From positions 1 through 51,343 of the forward strand of contig CAYZRS010000037.1 of assembly GCA_964480915.1 (NCBI GenBank): DNA of 51,343 nt, in the 5' to 3' direction. The DNA is from CAWGCE01 sp964480915 (GTDB lineage Bacteria > Planctomycetota > Planctomycetia > Pirellulales > Pirellulaceae). The notes beneath the pieces are model-generated. The model was not told where the DNA came from. It worked only from the letters and a program-made list of their open reading frames with translations, and made no database searches. Of the stretch, positions 28,027 to 37,480 are shown piece by piece. Position numbers and translations under genes: made by a program. How positions within the stretch are numbered: the first letter of the stretch is position 1; the number at the start of each line of letters is the position of its first letter.

Positions 28027-28503
28027 TCACACTACCGACTACCGATCACAGTCTATCAAGCAGGACAAATCGCTGTCCAATGATTTGGTGCAATTTGTTC
28101 CGAATCGATCGAGTGACCATGTTCCTCTCCGGATTCGATCGAAATCGACCGAGCCCTTAGCCAGCAGAGGCAGAATTTCACACCGACGAATCAGCAACCG
28201 CCGCAATGAACCCAACGCCGATGATGGCCGGACCATATTCCAATCGATGCGGAGATGGCGCAACATCATCCGCGCAAGGCCGGCGACGCTGGACGGCTGG
28301 ACGAACCCAGGCTGGTGAATCATCGTCACGAACGCTCCGTGAACCCGACGCAGCGTTAGCTGCACTACTCGGCTAGCAACGCACCAGTTGCGCCGCGAGC
28401 GATTCGCAAACACGTTGGCTCACAACGCCGGGAAACCATCACCGATCGGTGTTCCTTCAACACCGAACAAGCCGTGCGGCTCAACGCCGCAACAAGCCCC
28501 GAC
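28027..28503. other. Intergenic region
   Basis: 477 bases between two minus-strand units, including the upstream region of the metalloprotease. It has a scatter of AACGC/GTTGG-type short words but no ordered repeat, RNA gene or supported frame. Confidence 0.5.
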
Positions 28504-28881
28504 CTACGACTCGTCCGTGGGAGCCGTTTGCGTCAGCCGTAGTTCCAAGCGGCGAATATCGCGGGCTGTCGCCAGTTTGGTCAGTTCCAAGAAATACCAC
28601 ATCTTCATCCCGGCCAAGAATTGAACGGCAACAATGACGCCGACGCCCCAATTGATCTTGGCATTGATATCGGTCGCTCCAAACAATTTGACCGCACTGA
28701 ATACGGCGAAGGCAAACCACGCAAACATCGCCACCCAGGAAAAGACGATCAGTGATTTCATCTTGCCTTGGAAACTCCTTCCAATCAGATCGAAAAGCCC
28801 CTGCTGTTCGCCGACGGCGCCGGCCAAGGCCTGCCCTTCGGCTGCCAACGCTTTGCGAATTTGGTCGTCAATGTTATTCAT
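28504..28881 (-). CDS. Small two-helix membrane protein linked to ECF sigma (DUF6768-like)
   Basis: 125 aa starting MNNIDDQIRKALAAEGQ. It has an N-terminal soluble helix, two membrane segments (about residues 44-64 and 74-95: FSWVAMFAWFAFAVFSAV and WGVGVIVAVQFLAGMKMWYF) and a charged C-terminus RRLELRLTQ. ATG at 28881 lies inside the end of the ECF sigma gene (overlap of eight bases), so translation is coupled. The layout and size match what I recall as DUF6768, small proteins found beside planctomycete sigma factors. A role as membrane anti-sigma factor is plausible by position but is inference; no known anti-sigma motif is visible. Confidence 0.8.
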   Translation of the reverse strand: MNNIDDQIRKALAAEGQALAGAVGEQQGLFDLIGRSFQGKMKSLIVFSWVAMFAWFAFAVFSAVKLFGATDINAKINWGVGVIVAVQFLAGMKMWYFLELTKLATARDIRRLELRLTQTAPTDES

Positions 28882-29443
28882 GATTCTTCTCCAATGCTTG
28901 TTTAAGTTTTTTGCGAGCGTAGTAGAGCCGAGACTTAATGGTTCCTTTGGGAAGCTGCAGTAACGATCCGATATCTTCCACGCTAAACGATTCAAAATAG
29001 TACAACCGCACGACGTCACTCAGTTCGGGCTGCAGTTGTGCCACGGCGTTTTGTAGCTGCTCCGAGTCATGGTTCACCTCAGAAGTCCGAGCGACCGCTT
29101 GTTCATTTGCTGCTGCGAGATCCGTCGCGTGCCGGTCGCGCCAGCGCATCTCTTTCCGTTGCCAATCCGCACAGCGCCGAATCAGAATTTGATAGGCCCA
29201 TTTCGGAAATCCGGCAGGGTCTGCCAAACCACCAATCCCTTTGCTGATCGAAAGCAAACATTCCTGCGTTACATCATCTGCCGCATCGGCCTGCCTCAGT
29301 CGTCCCATGGCATAGCCGTAAAGCCGTGGGTTCCAGTACAGCAACAATTGCTGTAACGCCTCTGCATCTCCTTCCTGGCAACGAATTACCAGATACTCGT
29401 TGAGTACAGCCTGTTTCTGCGATGCTGTGTATTTGGCATTCAT
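28874..29443 (-). CDS. ECF sigma factor
   Basis: 189 aa. Region 2: ALQQLLLYWNPRLYGYAMGR, ADDVTQECLLSISKGI and FPKWAYQILIRRCADWQRK. Region 4: LQPELSDVVRLYYFESFSVE, then IGSLLQLPKGTIKSRLYYARKK, the canonical helix-turn-helix. It is more like general ECF factors than the two kinase-linked ones in this window. ATG at 29443 has no evident Shine-Dalgarno sequence. The downstream small membrane protein overlaps its 3' end by eight bases. Confidence 0.9.
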   Translation of the reverse strand: MNAKYTASQKQAVLNEYLVIRCQEGDAEALQQLLLYWNPRLYGYAMGRLRQADAADDVTQECLLSISKGIGGLADPAGFPKWAYQILIRRCADWQRKEMRWRDRHATDLAAANEQAVARTSEVNHDSEQLQNAVAQLQPELSDVVRLYYFESFSVEDIGSLLQLPKGTIKSRLYYARKKLKQALEKNHE

Positions 29444-29699
29444 GCGTTACAAGAGAGGTCGATGCGGGGCAGCCGTCGGTTCAATGTTTCTCGATCTCTT
29501 TGAAAATTTTCCGGCCGACCCTGCCAAAGTCAGCAAACGCCAGGGCCCGCCTGCCGACATCTCCAGCCACGAACTGTAGCGAGTCGAAGCTGCCATGCTG
29601 CCACCAGACGATAGGGGCCGAACCAAGCGGTAACGCGTGCCGCAGAAATTTGCGAATTGCGGACGCCGACGACCGTCCAGCGTTCTACGTGGCAGCCGG

Positions 29700-30723
29700 T
29701 CAGACCGCCCCTCGTTCCGCGAAGAGCTCGCTAACGAAGTCGATGGCGGCCTCTCGCGCGACAGACTCGTCCTCATTGAGATCTGATGTCATGAACTTGG
29801 CTATGTTCCAGACAAGGAAGTCACCACCGTCGATCGTCGCATCGACGGTGAAGTCGCCACGCGTCCAGGCAGTCGTCGACGTGAACTTGTATTGATTCCA
29901 AATTAGGAAATCGACGCCGTCAACGGTGCCATCGAGGTTGGCATCGCCAAGCAGATAGGCGTTTCCAACAGGCAAGTTGCTCGCACCAGCCACAACCAAC
30001 CATTCGTTGCGATCGGTAATCGACACCTGACCATCGCCGGTCAAGTCAAACAAACTGGGATCGCCGGAACCGCTAGCGATATTGAAGCAAATCGATATCG
30101 GCTCCATTGCAGAGGTTGTCGCCGTCGAAATCGCAGGCCAACGTTGCCTGACGCTCGAAAGCACCAATGTCGATGCGACCATTGGCAACCCGGTGGAACG
30201 AAGCGCCTCGCTGGTCAAACTCCAAAAAATCGAAGGCGATCGATGGATTGCCTCCATCAGCAGCCGGACTGGATTCCAAGAGAGCATGCGTCATTGTTGG
30301 GCCACCATTGTCTTGCAGCGGCCCCAGCCTCGGGTCCAGCAGACGGCCATCGCTTGAACCGACTTGATTGCCATGCACGCCGTCAACGAACCCACCCGAG
30401 GAGGCCGGATCGCCGATGAGGTTGTAGCCGCCATTTATCGAGCCAATCGCATTGATGTCGGGCGCATTTGGGGAAACGTTTTGAGCCACAATGCTGTGAT
30501 CCAACGTCACGTCCTGCCCCACAAAGACTCCACCGACAAGCGTTCCTTCGTTGTCGACGATGGTCGAGTGCGACATCACCAAGCTGCCGAAACTGTGAAG
30601 CGCCCCAAGTGAAGACTGGTTGGCGGAAAACGTGCTGTTTTCTACGAACGCGGTCGCTATATTGCTGAGCCCCGCCCCGCCCGTGGCAACATTCAGAGAA
30701 AAGGTGCTACCCAGTACGGGCAA
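29700..30723 (-). pseudogene. 5'-truncated, frameshifted beta-helix/dockerin exported protein
   Basis: The 5' part (30723 to about 30085) encodes right-handed beta-helix and choice-of-anchor-type sequence: FVENSTFSANQSS, DNGGPTMTHALL, SSPAADGG, RIDIGAFERQATLACDFDG. Within the first EF-hand (GADIDLLQ) the frame runs into TAG; the next frame continues FNIASGSGDPSLFDLTGDG, GNAYLLGDANLDG and two more loops, then the acidic tail AIDFVSELFAERGAV. Compared with DIDLLQANIV in the 2265-aa paralogue, loss of five bases between two CAA words at 30081-30090 would explain the shift. At the other end homology stops near 30720 without start codon or export motif. It is the 3' remnant of a larger gene. Confidence 0.8.
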
Positions 30724-30744
30724 CTGCTTGGTACCTCACTGAGT

Positions 30745-31194
30745 TTGATAGTTTTCGCCGCTTCTGTTTCGGCACAGGATGTGCCGCGAGTCGGCCAACC
30801 CTCAAAGGCACCGACCGGCACGGGCAAGAGCCTAAGCAGCACGCAAACGTTTCAAACGCAAAACCCAGATGGAACCACCAACGAACGCAAGCGTGTTGTC
30901 AACCGAACATGGAACATCAATTTCGGCTATGAAGACGCACCGCTGGGCGTTCGCGTCACGCGCGTTGCCCCCAATTCGGATGCCGCCATGCAAGGTCTCA
31001 ATGTTGGCGACTATATCGTTACGACCAATGCTTACGTTTGCGGGCATTACGAAGGACGTCATTTTCCGTTGCGTGACATGATCGGCATTTATATCCAAGA
31101 AGAAGATGGATGGGCGCGACTTGATGTTTGGAATGGCCGCGATTCCGATCCCTACCAAAACACTCGTCAAATCTGGGTCTTTCTCGGCAGCTAA
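30745..31194 (+). CDS. Small secreted PDZ-like protein, probably lacking its true start
   Basis: 149 aa from TTG at 30745. The first residues (IVFAASVSAQ) are the end of a signal peptide whose N-region is absent; upstream in frame there is LGTSLSL and no ATG/GTG before sequence belonging to the opposite-strand pseudogene. The core GVRVTRVAPNSDAAMQGLNV, followed by GDYIVTTN, is a PDZ-type peptide-binding loop and strand. A second part, DMIGIYIQEEDGWARLDVWN, is also well formed. The body looks intact, but translation and export are doubtful because the 5' end appears lost at the junction near 30720. Confidence 0.6.
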   Translation: MIVFAASVSAQDVPRVGQPSKAPTGTGKSLSSTQTFQTQNPDGTTNERKRVVNRTWNINFGYEDAPLGVRVTRVAPNSDAAMQGLNVGDYIVTTNAYVCGHYEGRHFPLRDMIGIYIQEEDGWARLDVWNGRDSDPYQNTRQIWVFLGS

Positions 31195-31720
31195 CGACGC
31201 GCGAGCCAGTCCCCTTTTCACGATTGCTTGCTGCGGCCGACCGACCGGGTTTGGTAATCTGCCTTACAGATCCTGCTTCGCCATAATTGCGTGCCGATCA
31301 AGCGCTACGCGAAGCTTTTGTTTGCTGACCACGCCGGTAAGTTGTATGACTGAAATGGTAAGTTCTTCTTTCTAATTTAGTGAGTTGAAACCTATGGAGT
31401 GCATCGCGGGCAGATGTCTTACTCCAAGACATATCAGCCGCGATTTTGCCACAATTTGGCGATGGATAGCTCGTAATACCGGTACCTTGAACGTGTTGCG
31501 AACCGACGAGCTTTGGTTGGTCGCACCAAGGCTTTCGTACTCAAACACATGAGAGCCCTTTAGCGAGCAATTCGGCGTGTTGGAATTCAGGATACCCGGG
31601 TTCGACGTCATGTCATTCATGGTACGGCACAACTTATTTGTAAGGGCGCGGTCCGTGGTTGCGTCGAACCTCTGGTAATTTCATCGACAAGCAAAACCCT
31701 CGAGAGAAACGGATAAAGCA
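31195..31720. other. Intergenic region
   Basis: 526 bases with no supported gene, RNA or repeat. It contains the upstream region of the PEP-CTERM metalloprotease. Base composition is slightly richer in A/T than the flanking genes. Confidence 0.5.
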
Positions 31721-33187
31721 ATGAATCGCAGCGGAACGTGTCGCGCATTGGAAGGACCAAGCGATTTATCAGGCCCACTGACGCTTCGCAGCAGACATCC
31801 ATCAAAACGCCTGTATTTTTGCGCCGGATTGCTGTTTGCAATCGCGGGAAGCTCAGCAGCCGCCGTTGAATTCAACTTTATCGTCGAACCGGGAACGTCT
31901 CAGCAAGCGATCGACGGATTCGTGGCAGCCGGAGAACGCTGGTCGAACGTCCTAGCGGACGACATCACGGTCAACATCGCGATTGCCTTTGGCGATATCC
32001 CCTCGGCCACCGGAGCGACGATTCTCGGCGCCACGGGCTCTTCCATTTTCATTCCGCCAGCCGACACGACCGTTGTGCCCGACTTTCTCAAGCTGAAGAA
32101 CGCCTTGGAGGACGATGCAAGGTCCGTTAATGACTTTGTGGCAACGGCCAATTTGCCGACAGGTACGAATTCGCTCACGGCCTTTACCAACACACGCGAT
32201 GGTTCGGTCGTCCTTGATGCCAACGGTACTGGTAACAACACTTTTTTTCGCATCAACAGCGCGAACGCCAAAGCGATTGGACTACTCGACGCCGACGACC
32301 CGACCGAAGACGCGTCGATCAGTTTCAACAGCGGCGTGAATTTTGACTTTGACCCTAGTGACGGGATCAGCGCGGGCGCGACCGACTTTATTGGAGTCGC
32401 GACTCACGAAATCGGACATGCCCTCGGGTTTACCAGTGGAGTCGATTTAGTTGATGTATTTACCGGCGAAGGCCCATCGGCTGATGTGGACCTGAACGGA
32501 ACAGCCGACGGAATCGGCTCGCTGGAACCCTTCGCGCTGTTTACTGCACTAGATTTATTCAGGCGAAGTGAAGCGTCATTGTCCGAAGGCGCTGACGTAT
32601 TCGATCTCTCGACCGAGCCGGGCGCCTTCCTGAGTATCAATGGCCAAGCCTCCGACCTGCCGCTGGAAACCGGTTCGTTTAACGGCACGAGCCAACAAGC
32701 TAGCCATTTCGCAGACGGTATGGGCTTGGGAATCCTCGACCCTACGGCGGCACCTGGCGAGTTGTTGCAAATCACGGAGAACGATTTGTTGGCACTCGAT
32801 GTTATTGGATTCGACGTCATTTCGTTCGGCGAGTCGAACGGCTTCCACAACACCTTGGAACCGTTCGATGTCAACGCGGACGCGACGGTGACACCACTCG
32901 ACGCGCTATTGGTCATCAACGAACTCAGTGACCGTGAGTTCAGCAGTGTTATTGGAGAGATCGATTTGGCGAATCCCAAGGCAACCTTTGTGGATGTGAA
33001 CAACGATCAATTCGTATCCCCACTGGATGCGCTCTTGGTCATCAATTCGCTGACCGATCCTGCGCCTGCTTTGTCGCTCAACCCAATCGGCCAAACGATC
33101 GCCGTTCCCGAACCCGGCCTGTCGCCCTTGCTCTGGCTGTTCGCGTGCTTCCTGTTTCGGCAAGTGCTCTGGAATACTCGGGCGTAG
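31721..33187 (+). CDS. NF038122-like zinc metalloprotease with dockerin-like repeats and PEP-CTERM anchor
   Basis: 488 aa. An N-terminal hydrophobic signal (LYFCAGLLFAIAGSSAAA) is followed by the VEFNFIVEPGTSQQAIDGF opening typical of the NF038122 metalloprotease family and by the zinc motif ATHEIGHALGF (HExxH). About residues 385-445 form two EF-hand-like units of the TPLDALLVIN type (DVNADATVTPLDALLVINEL and DVNNDQFVSPLDALLVINSL). The C-terminus VPEPG + hydrophobic LSPLLWLFACFLF + Arg is a PEP-CTERM sorting signal, normally handled by an exosortase (none in this window). Exported, surface- or matrix-associated peptidase. The start has only a weak GGA upstream. Confidence 0.88.
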   Translation: MNRSGTCRALEGPSDLSGPLTLRSRHPSKRLYFCAGLLFAIAGSSAAAVEFNFIVEPGTSQQAIDGFVAAGERWSNVLADDITVNIAIAFGDIPSATGATILGATGSSIFIPPADTTVVPDFLKLKNALEDDARSVNDFVATANLPTGTNSLTAFTNTRDGSVVLDANGTGNNTFFRINSANAKAIGLLDADDPTEDASISFNSGVNFDFDPSDGISAGATDFIGVATHEIGHALGFTSGVDLVDVFTGEGPSADVDLNGTADGIGSLEPFALFTALDLFRRSEASLSEGADVFDLSTEPGAFLSINGQASDLPLETGSFNGTSQQASHFADGMGLGILDPTAAPGELLQITENDLLALDVIGFDVISFGESNGFHNTLEPFDVNADATVTPLDALLVINELSDREFSSVIGEIDLANPKATFVDVNNDQFVSPLDALLVINSLTDPAPALSLNPIGQTIAVPEPGLSPLLWLFACFLFRQVLWNTRA

Positions 33188-33333
33188 CACAGTTCGTCAA
33201 TCGAACTTCGTTCGGATTGGAATTCACTCGGCTAAGTCACCGTTTGCTACCCGAAGGAACCTGCGGTACGAACATCAAACGTTGATGAGCGAAGAAGTGC
33301 GCACGATTATCACTTACTTCCGCTGCCCCTTGC

Positions 33334-33368
33334 TGCTTTCTGCTTTCTGCTTTTTGCTTTCTGCTTTC
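33334..33368. repeat. Heptanucleotide tandem repeat (TGCTTTC)5
   Basis: Five adjacent seven-base units, four exact TGCTTTC and one TGCTTTT, between two convergent genes. Not in a supported frame; a slippage-prone microsatellite. Confidence 0.85.
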
Positions 33369-33472
33369 CAATTTCGAATAGCTCCGAAATATTCTCGATT
33401 CCATTAAGTGGCAATCGTTGGTTCATTTCAGAGTTCACATGAAGGTACCGATCACCACGTTCGCTTTGTCGA

Positions 33473-36460
33473 TTACCCTTGCCAAAACGGTGACAACGTC
33501 GAAAAAACGTCGTCGTCGTTGGTTGAAGAGAGAGCCGAGTCTCGGTAACGGCTGCGGCGAGCGTTTTCTTGCACACCTGTTTCTTCGCTGAGCGGGACCG
33601 CACCGAATGGGCCTGGCTCGATGGATGGGCCATTTGGCTCGGCGATGTTCGACTCCATACTGTGGTCGGCGTCTGCCATATCGATCACCGCCGGCGAGAG
33701 GCCGGTAATCTCGCCGCGAGTGACGACTTGTTGAACCGTTGATTGCAGTTCGTTGATCACGGTGATCGCGTCCACGGGAGTGACGAAACGGCTGTTGTCT
33801 ACGTCTAGGAATGGTGCCTGAGCGGGTGTGTTAGGAATGGCGCCGTCTGCGGGTGCGCTGAGTCGGCGGTCGTTGAGTTCGTTGATCACTAACAGGGCGT
33901 CGAGTGGTGTCGTCTCGCCGCTGTTGTCCACGTCGGTTGGTGCTTCTGGGTTCTGCCAGGCCGTTGCATCGATGAGGCCGGACCAGAGTTCTCGGCCGTA
34001 GTCGGCGACATCGGCACTGACGAAAAGTCGATTTCCTACGGGAATGATCGTCGTTGGGAATGAGTCTTCCGGCCCCGGTGCCAATTGTCGTTGCAAGAGT
34101 GTGCCTTCTCTGGTGCCGTCGCTTTTCCAAAGCTCTTCGCCACGGATGCCATCATTTCCGCAGAAGTAGAGGACGCCGTTGATTTCCGTGAGTGCGTAGA
34201 CCGTGCCGCCGCTTTCCCCAGCAAAGATGTCTCGCACCATCCACGTGCCTGCCGAAGTTCCGTCACTGCGCCACAGCTCACGGCCGTAGGCATCGGTGAA
34301 GGCTGAAAAATAGAGCACGCCGTTCACGGCGACCGCATTCGCGGGGCTAGAGCTCTCGGTGCCAGCTCGAATATCGGCAACTGGGTGCGTGCCGGCTGGC
34401 GTTCCATCGCTGACCCACAACTCCGTCCCCGTCTCTTCGGTCGCGATTCGAAAGAAGAGACGGTCGCCGACCTGCTCCAAAATGTCTGCGAAAGTGGCTT
34501 GCTCGGGCTTGTCGACGTCAGTGAGCTGGACAGGCTGGCTATCGGGAGATGAGAGCTTCCAGAGTTGCTTGCCACGATCAGCAGTATTCGCGATGTAGAA
34601 CAGCTCGCCGTTCATCGAAGTCAAATCGGAGATATCGGGCGACGACGCGTGCGTGTTGTGGACCATTCTGGTGCCGGAGGAGGTTCCGTCGGAGACCCAC
34701 AGTTCTCGGCCGTGAACTCCGTCATTGGCGACGAAGTAGAGGTGGTCGCCAACCGGTGTGGCGAGCCCAGGAGTGGAGTTAGCTGGCCCCGGATTGATGT
34801 CTTTGACAAGCCGTGTCCCGGCAGCAGTTCGGTCGCTGAACCAAAGCTCGGTACCGAGCCCATCGTCAGCCAATCGGAAGAACAGCTCGTCATTGACATC
34901 GACGATCAAATCGGAACTCGTCGCGGATTCCGAGGTGAAGACAGTCCTCGTTCCTTGTTCCGTGCCGTCGCTTTCCCAAAGCGATGTACCACCAGCGCAG
35001 CTGCCAAAAAAATACAACTTCCCTGCCGATTCGGCCAATGACCTGGGTGACCCAGAGTTTGAATCTTCGCAGATATCCTTCACCATGACGGTGCCCTCGG
35101 AAGTGCCATCACTCTTCCACAGCGCAGTACCATGAACGCCATCATCGGCGCGAAACATGAGGGTGTCGCCAACCGGAGTTAAGCGATCCAAATGTGAGGG
35201 ATAAGTTGGCGCGTCAATATCAGCCAGTTTGCCCGTCCCCGCCAGTGTCCCGTCACTGCGCCACAGCTCACGCGACTGGTCACCGGTTCCGTAAAAGAAC
35301 AAATCCGCTCCAACCACATAAGAATCATCAAAACTATTCGTCGGGATACGAATGGTGCCGTCTAAGGTGCCGTCAGAAGCCAAAATCGAGTCGTTTTGTG
35401 CGATCAATAGACGATCTTCAGAATGAGCGAAATTTCCTAGAGTCTGGTCTGCAAGTTTTGTGGCAGTACGAGTGCTGATATCAAATCGAAACAAGGAATG
35501 GTGGTCGTTTCCGAATTCCTTTGCGGAGAAGAGCGGTGTGTCATTCACGGAAGTGAGGTTCCGAATATCGTACATTCCGCTTAAGGGAATGAGCTCGTCG
35601 CCCGCTGTTGAATCGTCAAACTCATCCAAGAGCCAGAAGGAACTTGCATTTAGTATGACTTTGTGACCGCTAGCCTCGACTATCCCTTGGGCGGAACCAA
35701 TTTCATTGGGCAACCTGTCCGTCCCGGCGGACGTTCCATCCGATTTCCAGACGTGTGCATGGCTACCCAGATTCGCGGAAAAATAAAGCGAGCCATGAAT
35801 CGAAGCGAAACTGTTTGGATACCAGAGGCCTTCCATCAGTGGATGCGTGCCGCTCGCGGTTCCATCGCTTTTCCACAATTCGAGACTAGACTGCGCCGTG
35901 AAAAACAGACTGTCTCCAAATGAAAAAGTGTCGCGATTGATGTCTGGAATCTCAGAGCTCACAAGACGCGTTCCTCGTTCCGTGCCGTCGGACGAGTGAA
36001 GGCCATAACCATCATCACTTTCCCCGACGACGAATAAATTCCCGCCTCCTTCATAGATCCCGGTGATAAGCTCAAAAGATGTGACAAGCTGTGTTCCGGC
36101 CGCAGTTCCGTCGCTAACCCACAATTCGTCGCCTAGTCCGTCAACGCTGAAAAACACTCGGTCTCCCATGGCGACGAGATGGTGGGGGTTCGTGGAATCT
36201 TTGCCGGGAGCAATATCTTTCACTAATCGTGTTCCGTTCGGCGAGCCGTCTGTCTTCCATAGTTCGGCGCCGTGCGATTTTGTTTGTGCGCGAAAGAACA
36301 CGTCGTCGCCTGCCGTTGCGAAAGAGGCAAACGTTGGGTGAGATTCTCCAGTCGGTGCGGCGATCGCATTGATGTCTTTGACGAGTGAGAGATCAGCCGT
36401 GAGCATTTCTCTTTTTTCCAACCGTTCCAGCTGGAGCCGATTTTTGTATTGACTGGGCAT
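33473..36460 (-). CDS. Exported ELWxxDGT-repeat protein with dockerin-like C-terminus
   Basis: 995 aa. The N-terminus MPSQYKNRLQLERLEKREML is a variant of the planctomycete export motif. The body is made of about 14 ELWxxDGTxxGT units (for example ELWKTDGSPNGT, ELWVSDGTAAGT, ELWRSDGTLAGT), each ~45-50 aa, a beta-propeller-like repeat of exported bacterial proteins (TIGR04534 type, by memory). Two EF-hand-like segments follow (DVDNSGETTPLDALLVINEL and DVDNSRFVTPVDAITVINEL), then a ~75-residue tail ending STNDDDVFSTLSPFWQG. No catalytic motif is visible. It is convergent with the PEP-CTERM protease gene, with which it shares the TPLDALLVINEL dockerin type. Confidence 0.9.
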   Translation of the reverse strand: MPSQYKNRLQLERLEKREMLTADLSLVKDINAIAAPTGESHPTFASFATAGDDVFFRAQTKSHGAELWKTDGSPNGTRLVKDIAPGKDSTNPHHLVAMGDRVFFSVDGLGDELWVSDGTAAGTQLVTSFELITGIYEGGGNLFVVGESDDGYGLHSSDGTERGTRLVSSEIPDINRDTFSFGDSLFFTAQSSLELWKSDGTASGTHPLMEGLWYPNSFASIHGSLYFSANLGSHAHVWKSDGTSAGTDRLPNEIGSAQGIVEASGHKVILNASSFWLLDEFDDSTAGDELIPLSGMYDIRNLTSVNDTPLFSAKEFGNDHHSLFRFDISTRTATKLADQTLGNFAHSEDRLLIAQNDSILASDGTLDGTIRIPTNSFDDSYVVGADLFFYGTGDQSRELWRSDGTLAGTGKLADIDAPTYPSHLDRLTPVGDTLMFRADDGVHGTALWKSDGTSEGTVMVKDICEDSNSGSPRSLAESAGKLYFFGSCAGGTSLWESDGTEQGTRTVFTSESATSSDLIVDVNDELFFRLADDGLGTELWFSDRTAAGTRLVKDINPGPANSTPGLATPVGDHLYFVANDGVHGRELWVSDGTSSGTRMVHNTHASSPDISDLTSMNGELFYIANTADRGKQLWKLSSPDSQPVQLTDVDKPEQATFADILEQVGDRLFFRIATEETGTELWVSDGTPAGTHPVADIRAGTESSSPANAVAVNGVLYFSAFTDAYGRELWRSDGTSAGTWMVRDIFAGESGGTVYALTEINGVLYFCGNDGIRGEELWKSDGTREGTLLQRQLAPGPEDSFPTTIIPVGNRLFVSADVADYGRELWSGLIDATAWQNPEAPTDVDNSGETTPLDALLVINELNDRRLSAPADGAIPNTPAQAPFLDVDNSRFVTPVDAITVINELQSTVQQVVTRGEITGLSPAVIDMADADHSMESNIAEPNGPSIEPGPFGAVPLSEETGVQENARRSRYRDSALSSTNDDDVFSTLSPFWQG

Positions 36461-36790
36461 CTTGGTCTCAGGTGTTCACGGAATGAGCGGGAGGTTGGAT
36501 TTCAGTAGCCTTCATCATACGAAACAGAAATCCGCCTCTGATATTCTTCTAAGTAACGTAGGTGAGCATATCATGTGCCTGCCGTAGATCGATGCTCATT
36601 ATACCTTGCTTCCCATCACTGCTGTGGGTGTGTCGACAAGCAAGACATAGGGACAGGTCCCATTGTTGAATAGCCCGTACCGGTCACCGCGCCACGGATC
36701 GTCGGATGTCGGCCTGTGAAAGTGATTCGGTCGAACATGCTTTTGGTGATTCGCAACGACTGCAAATTCGCGACGGGCTCACCAACCGTT
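36461..36790. other. Intergenic region with a short palindromic element
   Basis: No gene supported. The palindromic word GGGACAGGTCCC (36650-36661, then CATT) resembles a word at 49481-49494, in another intergenic region. Otherwise nothing recognised. Confidence 0.5.
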
Positions 36791-37480
36791 CTATGCCCAG
36801 GCGTACTTCCTTTCCCAGTCAACCTGTCCCGAACCCGTTTGATAAACGGCGGGAACAATGTCGAGCTTGTCGTTTGGCAAAAGGATTTCTGGAGATTGGT
36901 GCTTTAGTTGTTGAGCAACGTTTCTGGCGTTGTCTTCAGACGCATCGTATTCGATGGTCCGTTTCTTCAATTTACTCCTCGCAGCCTTCCACTTCGCTCC
37001 AAACTCATCGGCAACCGGGGCCAGATGACCCAACAGTTGATTCAAATTGTAGGTATGAGCCTCACCTTCCAGTGCCGCCTTGATAGCGCCGCAATCTTCA
37101 TGGCCCAGCACGACGATCAACTCCACGTCGAGATTAGCAACGGCATATTCGATGCTGGCGATGGAGCAGGCGTTAGCAATATTTCCAGCAACTCGAACAA
37201 CGAACAACTCCCCAATCCCCACGTCAAAAATTAGCTCGGGTGAAACGCGACTGTCGGCACACGTCAACACAATCGCCCAAGGGTTTTGGCCATAGTGATA
37301 TGTCGACCGACGTGTTTCATGGCATCGCTGCTGCTCTCTCCCTTTTAAGTATCGCTTGTTTCCTTCTTTCAACAGCTTAAGAGCCTCTGCTGCGCTGACA
37401 TGGTCGGGAAGTTCAGGGCAATTCTCGTCGGAATCGCACGTCGGTAATATTGGTAGAGTCGTTTTTTTACGAGTTGCCAT
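36791..37480 (-). CDS. Beta-class carbonic anhydrase
   Basis: 229 aa. The zinc ligands and catalytic dyad of beta-carbonic anhydrases are present: CADSR (C74, D76, R78) and GHEDCG (H127, C130), with FVVRVAGNIAN between them. It catalyses CO2 hydration to bicarbonate in the cytoplasm; no signal peptide is seen. ATG at 37480 is chosen over an in-frame start at 37513 because GGGAG (37487-37491) lies six bases upstream. It stands alone between large exported-protein genes and has no evident operon partner. The N-terminal ~20 residues (TRKKTTLPILPTCDSDEN) are an unusual charged extension. Confidence 0.95.
   Translation of the reverse strand: MATRKKTTLPILPTCDSDENCPELPDHVSAAEALKLLKEGNKRYLKGREQQRCHETRRSTYHYGQNPWAIVLTCADSRVSPELIFDVGIGELFVVRVAGNIANACSIASIEYAVANLDVELIVVLGHEDCGAIKAALEGEAHTYNLNQLLGHLAPVADEFGAKWKAARSKLKKRTIEYDASEDNARNVAQQLKHQSPEILLPNDKLDIVPAVYQTGSGQVDWERKYAWA

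Noticed and set aside
28039..28413. 124-codon minus-strand frame in the intergenic region
   Set aside because: Arg-rich composition typical of non-coding high-GC frames; no start signal or motif.
29447..29776. 109-codon minus-strand frame
   Set aside because: It overlaps the dockerin tail of the pseudogene in another frame and shows no protein-like pattern.
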